Positions 1 to 5,083 are shown, counted from the stretch's first letter. The stretch: 5,200 nt of DNA from 13-1-40CM-64-14 sp036393975 (GCA_036393975.1 DASWFZ010000255.1:1-5200); one strand, 5' to 3'. Notes: a model not told the origin generated them from the sequence alone. Numbers and translations: made by a program.

Positions 1-2690
1 GCCTTCTCGCCGAAAATCGCACGCAGCAAGCGCTCCTCGGCCGTGAGCTCGGTTTCACCCTTGGGCGTCACCTTGCCCACCAGGATGTCCCCCGCCCGCA
101 CCTCGGCGCCGATCCGCACGATCCCTCGATCATCCAGATCGCGCAGCGCTTCCTCGCCGACGTTGGGGATGTCGCGGGTGATCTCCTCCGGCCCGAGTTT
201 GGTATCCCGGGCTTCCACCTCGTACTCCTCGATGTGGATCGAGGTGAACAGGTCCTCGCGGACTAACCGCTCGGAGATGACGATCGCGTCCTCGTAGTTG
301 TAGCCCTCCCAGGGCATGAACGCGACGAGCACGTTGCGGCCCAAGGCGAGTTCGCCCTGGTCCGTACACGGCCCATCGGCGAGCACGTCGCCTGCCTTGA
401 CGGACTCTCCCGTCCGCGCGACGGGCCGCTGGTTGATACACGTCCCCTGGTTGCTCCGCTGGAACTTGATCAGCTTGTAGGTATCCTTGCCCTTGTCATT
501 CTTGACGACGACCTCGTCACCACTCACAAACTCGACCACGCCGTCATGACGGGCCACCACGACCGCACCAGAGTCCACCGCGGCGCGGTACTCCATCCCG
601 GTGCCGACCAGGGGGGCTTCGCTAGAAATCAGCGGCACGGCCTGACGCTGCATGTTCGACCCCATCAGCGCGCGGTTGGCGTCATCGTGCTCGAGGAATG
701 GGATGAGCGCCGTGGCCACCGACACGGTCTGCTTGGGCGAGATATCCATGAGCTCCACCTTGTCGGGTGGGACCAAGACGATATCAGCCCCGTGGCGCGC
801 GGACACTCGCGGCTCAGTGAGCTTGCCGCGCTCATCAATCTTGGCGTTCGCCTGGGCGATGACGTACTGATCCTCTTGATCGGCGGTCAGGTACTCCGTC
901 TTCTTGCCCACGATCCCGTCGCGCACGAGGCGGTAGGGCGTCTCAATGAACCCTAAGTCGTTGACGCGCGCAAAGGTCGCCAGCGAGCTGATCAAACCAA
1001 TGTTGGGACCTTCGGGCGTCTCGATCGGGCACATCCGGCCGTAGTGGCTGGTGTGGACGTCCCGCACTTCAAAGCCCGCGCGCTCCCGGCTTAACCCGCC
1101 GGGCCCCAGCGCCGACAGCCGGCGCTTGTGGGTCAGCTCGGCCAGCGGATTAGTCTGGTCCATGAACTGCGACAGCTGGCTCGAGCCGAAGAACTCCTTG
1201 ATCGCCGCTACGACAGGGCGAATGTTGATCAGCACCTGCGGCGTAATCTGCCCCGTTTCTTGGATCGTCATCCGCTCGCGGATCACGCGCTCCATCCGCA
1301 GCATGCCGATCCGGAACTGGTTCTGCAACAGCTCTCCAACCGACCGCACTCGGCGGTTGCCCAAGTGGTCGATGTCGTCCCCGGCGGCCCCTTCGTCTTC
1401 ATTGTGGAGCCGGATCAGGTAGCGCACTACTTCGGCAATGTCATCGCGGACCGCCGCCGGATGGCGCACGCCTTCGTCGACGACGGCGTACAGGACATCT
1501 TTGGTCGTGGGGGCCAACCCCAAGACGACGCGCATGCCCGAATCCAACTTCTTGACGTCCGTAGCCTCGCCGTTGATGCGCACCGTGACGCGCGCGAGCA
1601 GGCCCGTGAATTCCCGACCGTCTTTGAGAGTCAGGGTGAAGTCTTTCTTCTCCCGGCGCACGGAGACGTCTTTGACCTCCCCGCCGGTGGTCTGGACCAA
1701 GGTGCGAAACGGGAGCGGCGCGTCCAGCCCGAGCTTGCGGTTGAGCTTGTGCCGCCCCACCTTTCCCAGGTCGTAGCGCCGGGGGTCGAAGAACAGCGTC
1801 TGCAACAGCTGGCGCGCACTCTCGACCGTCGGCGGATCCCCGGGCCGCAGGCGACGGTAGATCTCGATCAGTGCTTCCTCGACAGCCTTGGGCCCCTTGC
1901 GTTCCTTGACAGGGTCCTTGGCCAGCGTGGCCTCAATCGTCGCATCCCCGTCGTAGAGTTTGAGAATCTTTTCGTCACTGTCGTACCCCAGCGCGCGCAG
2001 CAAGACTGTCACCGGAATCTTCCGCGTCCGGTCGATGCGCGTGGCGATGACACCGTTGGTGTCCATCTCCAGCTCGAGCCACGCCCCCCGGTGGGGGATG
2101 ACTGTCGCCGCCGGCAGGGGCCGGCCCATGGCGTCGGGGTTGAAGTTGTAATAGACGCCCGGAGACCGGACCAGCTGGCTGACGACCACCCGCTCGGCTC
2201 CATTAATAATGAAGGTGCCGCGGCGGGTCATCAGGGGGAGGTCCCCCATGAAGACCTCCTGCTCCTTGATCTCGCCGGTCTCCTTGATGACCAGGCGCAC
2301 CTTGACCTTGAGCGCAGCACTGTAGTTGTAGTCGCGGTCGCGGCACTCGTCCTCGGTGTACTTGAGCCGCTCCAGGCGATACCCACCGAAATCGAGCACC
2401 GGGGTGTCGTCGAACAATCCGGGAGGCTCCACGCGCTTGCGGCTCGGGTCGACCGCAAAGTGCAGCTCGAGGTTTCCCGTAAAGTCCTGGATCGGGGAGA
2501 CCTCGTCAAACACCTCGCGGATCCCCTCGCGCAGGAACCACTCGAAGGATCGGCGCTGCACTTCGATGAGATCGGGCACATCGAGGATCTCGGGAATCTT
2601 GGCGAAACTCACGCGGGTGCGACGCCCACGGGTCACCACCTGTCCGCCGACGCCCGGCCGGGCGCGGGAAGCAGATGTTGGAGAACGCAT
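1..2690 (-). CDS. rpoB: DNA-directed RNA polymerase subunit beta (partial, C-terminus off the left edge)
   Basis: An uninterrupted frame of 896 codons runs from ATG 2690 off the left edge; beta subunits are about 1,150-1,350 residues, so about a quarter to a third is missing, including the later Lys-rich active-site segment. In order: N-terminal protrusion (RVSFAKIPEILDVPDLIEVQ at about 26-45; GTFIINGAERVVVSQLVRSP at 158-177), lobe (about 200-430), fork (DDIDHLGNRRVRSVGE, 438-453), rifampicin-pocket segment (502-528), THKRRLSALGPGG and RMCPIETPEGPNIGL blocks, flap region, then MPWEGYNYED with the conserved Glu-Asp (800-801) near the active centre. The last complete residues read RAIFGEK. Known role: beta forms one pincer of the polymerase and, with beta', the catalytic site. 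Odd: extra segments at about 73-97 and 325-413 relative to E. coli and Thermus. Alternative starts are ATG 2693 and GTG 2717. rpoC is expected beyond the left edge. Confidence 0.98.
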   Translation of the reverse strand, partial: MRSPTSASRARPGVGGQVVTRGRRTRVSFAKIPEILDVPDLIEVQRRSFEWFLREGIREVFDEVSPIQDFTGNLELHFAVDPSRKRVEPPGLFDDTPVLDFGGYRLERLKYTEDECRDRDYNYSAALKVKVRLVIKETGEIKEQEVFMGDLPLMTRRGTFIINGAERVVVSQLVRSPGVYYNFNPDAMGRPLPAATVIPHRGAWLELEMDTNGVIATRIDRTRKIPVTVLLRALGYDSDEKILKLYDGDATIEATLAKDPVKERKGPKAVEEALIEIYRRLRPGDPPTVESARQLLQTLFFDPRRYDLGKVGRHKLNRKLGLDAPLPFRTLVQTTGGEVKDVSVRREKKDFTLTLKDGREFTGLLARVTVRINGEATDVKKLDSGMRVVLGLAPTTKDVLYAVVDEGVRHPAAVRDDIAEVVRYLIRLHNEDEGAAGDDIDHLGNRRVRSVGELLQNQFRIGMLRMERVIRERMTIQETGQITPQVLINIRPVVAAIKEFFGSSQLSQFMDQTNPLAELTHKRRLSALGPGGLSRERAGFEVRDVHTSHYGRMCPIETPEGPNIGLISSLATFARVNDLGFIETPYRLVRDGIVGKKTEYLTADQEDQYVIAQANAKIDERGKLTEPRVSARHGADIVLVPPDKVELMDISPKQTVSVATALIPFLEHDDANRALMGSNMQRQAVPLISSEAPLVGTGMEYRAAVDSGAVVVARHDGVVEFVSGDEVVVKNDKGKDTYKLIKFQRSNQGTCINQRPVARTGESVKAGDVLADGPCTDQGELALGRNVLVAFMPWEGYNYEDAIVISERLVREDLFTSIHIEEYEVEARDTKLGPEEITRDIPNVGEEALRDLDDRGIVRIGAEVRAGDILVGKVTPKGETELTAEERLLRAIFGEK

Positions 2691-2693
2691 CAT

Positions 2694-2735
2694 CTTACCT
2701 CGGGTCTGGGTTTTCACGGGGAACCGCTCACCTCC
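2694..2735 (-). promoter_or_regulatory. Two Shine-Dalgarno sequences preceding rpoB
   Basis: Upstream: GGAGGTGA (2728-2735), a perfect eight-base anti-SD match, ten nt before an in-frame GTG (2715-2717). Downstream: GAGG (2698-2701), seven nt before ATG 2688-2690 and four nt before ATG 2691-2693. All three starts share the rpoB frame; the next in-frame upstream stop is TGA at 2766-2768. The ATG at 2690 has the most usual spacing, but the stronger SD belongs to the GTG. Confidence 0.6.
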
Positions 2736-2753
2736 AGCAATAATTCCTGAGTC

Positions 2754-2823
2754 GTGATGGCGTGATCACCGGCATGGGTGGCACGCGGCCACACCCGGGA
2801 GAGACATGCCGTCTCGTCCCGGG
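2754..2823 (-). promoter_or_regulatory. Structured 5' leader of rpoB (three consecutive hairpins)
   Basis: In RNA order: (1) CCCGGGA (2817-2823) with UCCCGGG (2794-2800), one bulged C, then GAGAC (2811-2815) with GUCUC (2801-2805) around GGCAU, 12 bp in all; (2) GUGGC (2788-2792) with GCCAC (2778-2782), five-base loop; (3) GUGAU (2765-2769) with AUCAC (2754-2758), six-base loop. None is followed by a U-run. The first is long enough to be a processing or RNA-stability element. I do not recognise a known riboswitch or protein-leader family; function unknown. Confidence 0.5.
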
Positions 2824-2835
2824 GGAATTACGACG

Positions 2836-2865
2836 CGTATAGTCGGCAGGGATGATGGGCTTCAA
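2836..2865 (-). promoter_or_regulatory. Weak candidate promoter downstream of the terminator
   Basis: Minus strand: TTGAAG (2860-2865, four of six matches), 18-nt spacer, TATACG (2836-2841, four of six matches). It begins three nt beyond the terminator U-tract and would give terminator-independent rpoB transcription starting near 2829, just before the leader hairpins. Both boxes are imperfect; a chance match is possible. Confidence 0.3.
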
Positions 2866-2867
2866 TG

Positions 2868-2902
2868 AAAAACGAAAGCAAGGCAGGCAAGCCTCGCTTT
2901 CG
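2868..2902 (-). terminator. Strong intrinsic terminator between rplL and rpoB
   Basis: RNA CGAAAGCGAGGC (2891-2902) pairs with GCCUUGCUUUCG (2873-2884) over 12 bp (one G-U) around the loop UUGCCU (2885-2890), followed directly by UUUUU (2868-2872). Stem, loop and U-tract are textbook. Since the same-strand rpoB follows, it is probably a partial terminator or attenuator that sets rpoBC output below that of rplJL, comparable in position to the rplL-rpoB attenuator of E. coli. Confidence 0.85.
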
Positions 2903-2967
2903 ATTCTCGGCGTTAAACTCCAAAGTCCCGGTCGTAAGCGTCTCGAGCGTCAAGAGCCGTACCTTCC

Positions 2968-2996
2968 ATACTACTCGGCGAGATACAGCCCGTCAA
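2968..2996 (-). promoter_or_regulatory. Candidate sigma70-type promoter upstream of rpoB
   Basis: Minus strand: -35 TTGACG (2991-2996, five of six matches to TTGACA), a spacer of exactly 17 nt, and -10 TAGTAT (2968-2973, four of six matches to TATAAT). This is the best promoter-like sequence in the window. A start near 2961 would give a leader that meets a strong terminator about 60 nt later and rpoB about 270 nt later. It therefore drives either an attenuated rpoB transcript or a short RNA of about 95 nt. Confidence 0.6.
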
Positions 2997-3099
2997 TACC
3001 CGGCCCCGCGTCGACGCTCCAGCGGGAACCCGTGTCGTCTCCGGAGCCACACGTCCCCCGGGGGTAGAATCCCACGGGCTGGGCGTCCGTCTGTCTGGA
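2997..3099. other. Upstream part of the rplL-rpoB gap, GC palindromes
   Basis: No gene is supported between the rplL stop and the promoter at 2968-2996. It holds two short perfect palindromes, CCCCCGGGGG (3055-3064) and GCGTCGACGC (3008-3017). Neither has the loop or U-tract of a terminator. The second lies just upstream of the candidate -35 and could be a protein-binding site, but there is no specific support. Confidence 0.3.
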
Positions 3100-3498
3100 C
3101 TACTTGATTTCGACCTGGGCGCCTTCAGCCTCCAGCTTGGCCTTGATCTGCTCCGCCTCGGCCTTCGATACCTTCTCTTTAACTGGCTTGGGGGCCCCAT
3201 CCACGAGGTCTTTGGCCTCTTTCAGGCCTAACCCGGTGAGCTCCCGCACGACCTTGATGACCTGGATCTTCTTGTCTCCAATGGTCTTGAGGATGGCATC
3301 AAACTCCGTCTGCTCCTCAGCCTGAACCGCCCCGGCCCCGCCTGCTGTCGGCATCGCAGCCACCGCCATGGGGGCGGCGGCGGTCACGCCAAACTTCTCT
3401 TCCAAGGCCTTCACCAGATCCGCGAGTTCGAGCACGGTCAAGTTGCCGATCGCGCTCACGATCTCGTCCTTGCCCAGTTTCACTTTGGTCTCCGCCAC
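3100..3498 (-). CDS. rplL: 50S ribosomal protein L7/L12
   Basis: A complete 132-residue L7/L12, slightly longer than the usual 120-128. The N-terminal dimerisation and L10-binding domain (about 1-38; TVLELADLVKALEEKFGV at 21-38) is followed by an Ala/Gly-rich hinge (about 39-62) and the globular C-terminal domain (about 63-132) with the conserved IQVIKVVRELTGLGLKEAK segment (78-96) that contacts translation factors, and the PKPVKEKVSKAEAE stretch. The start codon is GTG (3496-3498), not ATG; it is fixed by the conserved MAETK-like N-terminus and by GGAGGAG (3508-3514), nine nt upstream. The stop is TAG at 3100-3102. Known role: L12 dimers form the flexible ribosomal stalk, recruit IF2, EF-Tu, EF-G and RF3, and stimulate GTP hydrolysis. 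L12 is needed in several copies per ribosome, so rplL is normally translated more than rplJ; the strong SD and preceding hairpin fit that despite the GTG. Confidence 0.97.
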   Translation of the reverse strand: MAETKVKLGKDEIVSAIGNLTVLELADLVKALEEKFGVTAAAPMAVAAMPTAGGAGAVQAEEQTEFDAILKTIGDKKIQVIKVVRELTGLGLKEAKDLVDGAPKPVKEKVSKAEAEQIKAKLEAEGAQVEIK

Positions 3499-3516
3499 GT
3501 TAGCCGTCTCCTCCTG

Positions 3517-3550
3517 GGGCCGCTATCTCGCATTTGAGACTGGGCGGCCC
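3517..3550 (-). promoter_or_regulatory. Stable intergenic hairpin just ahead of the rplL RBS
   Basis: In the rplJ-rplL spacer, RNA GGGCCGC (3544-3550) pairs perfectly with GCGGCCC (3517-3523). Inside, GUCUC (3536-3540) pairs with GAGAU (3525-3529) around the six-base loop AAAUGC. No U-tract follows, so it is not an intrinsic terminator. The rplL Shine-Dalgarno GGAGGAG (3508-3514) starts two nt after the stem, which suggests a role in presenting the rplL start or protecting or processing the message. Function is inferred. Confidence 0.55.
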
Positions 3551-3560
3551 GATTGTGAAT

Positions 3561-4130
3561 TTATGCCGCCGCTTGCTCCTGCCGCTTACGAATCTGATCG
3601 AGTGCATACACAAGATTGCGGGGCAGCGCACTAAGCACCCCTGCCAGACCGGTCAGCGGGGCGGCCATCGATCCTAGCGCCTTGGCGAGCAGCTGCGGCC
3701 GCGATGGCAGATCGGCCAACGCCTTGATCTGTGCGGCGGTCAGAACCAGCCCCTCCAGCAGCCCGCCCTTGATCTCCAGCTTGCGCATCTGGCGGATGTA
3801 CTCCAACAGGATCTTCGCCGGGACCGAGGGGTCGGTACGGCTGACGGCAATCGCGGTCGGCCCTTCCAACAGGGGGGCCAGATCTGCGACACCGACGCTT
3901 TGAGCGGCCCGCTGCAGCAACGTGTTCTTGACGACCTTGTACTCGACCCCGACCTCTCGCAGTTTGCGGCGCAGGTCTGCGAGTTCTGCGACGTTCAACC
4001 CCCGGAAGTCGGTGAGGATCGCAGCCGACCCACGCCCCAGCAGGCTCACGAGTACCTCGACGTCCTTGACCTTGGCGGGCCGCGCCGCGTGCGCGGCGGT
4101 CCGGCGTTCCTTTGTCTGCGTCTTGGCCAT
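3561..4130 (-). CDS. rplJ: 50S ribosomal protein L10
   Basis: A complete 189-residue L10. Recognisable blocks: the FRGLNVAELADLRRKLRE segment (about 42-59), GVEYKVVKNTLLQRA (about 61-75), the EGPTAIAV stretch (89-96) and the C-terminal helix (about 142-189) that docks L12. The ATG at 4130 has AGAGG (4138-4142) seven nt upstream; the stop is TAA at 3561-3563. Known role: L10 anchors the ribosomal stalk, binding 23S rRNA with L11 through its N-terminal domain and carrying two or three L12 dimers on its last helix; free L10-L12 represses its own message. Odd: it is longer than E. coli L10 (165 residues), with about 12 extra residues at the N-terminus (basic, MAKTQTKERR) and about 12 extra in the C-terminal helix, which suggests three L12-dimer sites. 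It lies 62 nt upstream of rplL in the same direction, clearly one transcription unit. Confidence 0.97.
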   Translation of the reverse strand: MAKTQTKERRTAAHAARPAKVKDVEVLVSLLGRGSAAILTDFRGLNVAELADLRRKLREVGVEYKVVKNTLLQRAAQSVGVADLAPLLEGPTAIAVSRTDPSVPAKILLEYIRQMRKLEIKGGLLEGLVLTAAQIKALADLPSRPQLLAKALGSMAAPLTGLAGVLSALPRNLVYALDQIRKRQEQAAA

Positions 4131-4148
4131 CGTGCCCCCTCTCGCTTC

Positions 4149-4182
4149 AGAAATGAAACGAGGCCCCGTAGACGAGGCCCCG
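4149..4182 (-). terminator. Terminator-like attenuator hairpin before rplJ
   Basis: In the RNA sense CGGGGCCUCG (4173-4182) is followed by the loop UCUA (4169-4172) and then the same ten bases again, CGGGGCCUCG (4159-4168). Because this ten-mer is self-complementary when two G-U pairs are allowed, the tandem copies form a 10-bp stem. It is followed by UUUCAUUUCU (4149-4158), an interrupted U-tract. It lies between the L10 leader and the rplJ RBS, where an attenuator would sit. The imperfect U-tract and G-U pairs suggest partial rather than complete termination. Confidence 0.6.
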
Positions 4183-4318
4183 AACGCTCATGGTCGGACG
4201 CCACCTTGGTGGCCGACCGCGCGCCTCGGCTGGCGACCCGACCGGGTCGGGTCCTTAGCTCCCGGAGGTGATCCAGGAGACCGGCTGTCTACGGCAGGTA
4301 TTCACTTCACGCCCAACG
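4183..4318 (-). promoter_or_regulatory. L10 leader RNA (autoregulatory site for L10-L12 complex)
   Basis: The 5' UTR of rplJ. The conserved-looking block CUGCCGUAGACAGCC (4285-4299) and the later GCCAGCCGAGGCGC (4221-4234) resemble the two conserved sides of the L10 leader family as I remember them. Between them are two clear helices: CUCCUGG (4273-4279) with CCGGGAG (4259-4265) around a seven-base loop, and GACCCGAC (4246-4253) with GUCGGGUC (4235-4242) around CCG. A third hairpin follows: GGUCGG (4213-4218) with CCGACC (4192-4197), containing CCAC/GUGG (4209-4212/4201-4204). Known role: L10, usually as L10(L12)n, binds this RNA and lowers rplJL expression, by translational repression in E. 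coli and by transcription attenuation in Bacillus. Outer boundaries are approximate; the exact kink-turn was not resolved by eye. Confidence 0.8.
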
Positions 4319-4324
4319 GCGGCG

Positions 4325-4353
4325 AGTGTAGCACAGGCGGCGTGCCGACGCAA
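4325..4353 (-). promoter_or_regulatory. Candidate sigma70-type promoter for rplJL
   Basis: Just downstream of the rplA stop, reading minus strand: a weak -35 TTGCGT (4348-4353), a 17-nt spacer, and an extended -10 TGC TACACT (TACACT at 4325-4330, four of six matches to TATAAT, with TG one base upstream). Predicted transcription start is near 4318, giving a leader of about 190 nt before rplJ. Known parallel: E. coli also has a promoter in the rplA-rplJ gap. The -35 is poor, so this rests on the extended -10, the exact spacing and the position. Confidence 0.5.
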
Positions 4354-4360
4354 CCCTGCT

Positions 4361-5083
4361 TTAGGCGGTCGCCGCTTCCTCCTTGAGCGTCGTTTCAACT
4401 TTCGTAGGATCCACTCGCACCGCCGGTCCCATCGTAGTCGACAGCGTGATGGAACGGAGGTATTGCCCTTTCGCCGACGCGGGCTTCGCCCGCATCACCG
4501 CTTCCACCAGCGCCATGAGGTTTGCGAGCAGCTGCTCCTCGGTGAACGAGGCCTTCCCGATCCCAGTGTGCAAGATGCCGGCCTTCTCGACGCGGTACTC
4601 GATCTTGCCCGCTTTGATTTCCTTCACCGCTCGAGCGATATCGAACGTGACAGTCCCGGCCTTGGGATTAGGCATCAATCCGCGGGGACCCAACACACGT
4701 CCCAGCCGGCCCACCAGGCTCATCAAGTCGGGGGTCGCAATCGCCACGTCGAAATCCGTCCACCCTCCCTGGATCTTTTCGACAAACTCCTCCGCGCCGA
4801 CGTAATCGGCACCCGCCGCCTCCGCCTCCTTCGTCTTCTCGCCTTTGGCGAAGACCAAGACACGGACCGATTTGCCCGTCCCGGCAGGCAGGGCCACCGT
4901 GCCCCGCACTTGCTGGTCAGCTTGCTTGGGGTCGATCCCTAAACGGATGGCGACATCGACGTTTTCATCGAACTTCGCCTTCGGCATCTGCTTGAGGATG
5001 CGAATGGCGTCCGCCGGACTATACAGCGTGTCCACGTTGACCAGCTTTGCGCCTTCCAAATACCGTTTGCCGTGCTTGCCCAT
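4361..5083 (-). CDS. rplA: 50S ribosomal protein L1
   Basis: A complete 240-residue protein, close to the usual L1 length (about 230-235). It opens MGKHGKRYLEGAKLVNVD and carries the L1 signature at about residues 116-141 (ATPDLMSLVGRLGRVLG, then PRGLMPNPK), the most conserved part of the family. Domain I is split between the N-terminal (about 1-67) and C-terminal (about 160-240) parts, with domain II inserted between them. The ATG at 5083 is supported by GGGGA (5091-5095) seven nt upstream and by the conserved L1 N-terminus; the stop is TAA at 4361-4363. Known role: L1 binds 23S rRNA helices 76-78 and forms the mobile L1 stalk that handles deacylated tRNA at the E site. In several bacteria it also represses translation of the rplK-rplA message; I did not identify an L1 operator here, and the likely place for one (ahead of rplK) is outside the window. 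No frameshift or odd composition. Confidence 0.98.
   Translation of the reverse strand: MGKHGKRYLEGAKLVNVDTLYSPADAIRILKQMPKAKFDENVDVAIRLGIDPKQADQQVRGTVALPAGTGKSVRVLVFAKGEKTKEAEAAGADYVGAEEFVEKIQGGWTDFDVAIATPDLMSLVGRLGRVLGPRGLMPNPKAGTVTFDIARAVKEIKAGKIEYRVEKAGILHTGIGKASFTEEQLLANLMALVEAVMRAKPASAKGQYLRSITLSTTMGPAVRVDPTKVETTLKEEAATA

Noticed and set aside
130..2581. Minus-strand frames of 62-116 codons within rpoB but in another frame
   Set aside because: Off-frame shadows of rpoB; Arg/Ser-rich low-complexity translations.
1..2690. Possible frameshift or decay in rpoB because no full-length frame closes within the window
   Set aside because: Hand translation from ATG 2690 to the left edge shows one continuous frame with conserved blocks in order; it lacks a stop only because the window ends.
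1128..2750. A 540-codon open frame on the plus strand opposite rpoB
   Set aside because: It is fully antisense to a clearly conserved rpoB frame, has Asp/His/Arg/Val-rich composition typical of GC-rich antisense shadows, and shows no domain I recognise.
2852..3200. Small frames in the rplL-rpoB gap (71 and 80 codons plus strand, 95 codons minus strand)
   Set aside because: They overlap the promoter and terminator or the rplL coding sequence, have no strong RBS and resemble nothing known. The gap is better explained as regulatory.
4158..4182. Direct repeat as a sign of a mobile element, target-site duplication or CRISPR
   Set aside because: Only two 11-bp copies three bases apart, in the position of an attenuator and able to form a terminator stem; no transposase, inverted ends or further repeats.
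4302..4310. GTG AAG TGA mini-frame in the rplJ leader
   Set aside because: Two codons with no SD; indistinguishable from chance and lies next to the L10-leader core.
3900..4942. Plus-strand frames of 123, 154 and 224 codons opposite rplJ, the rplJ leader and rplA
   Set aside because: They mirror conserved ribosomal protein genes and a structured leader; no family motif and no convincing RBS support.
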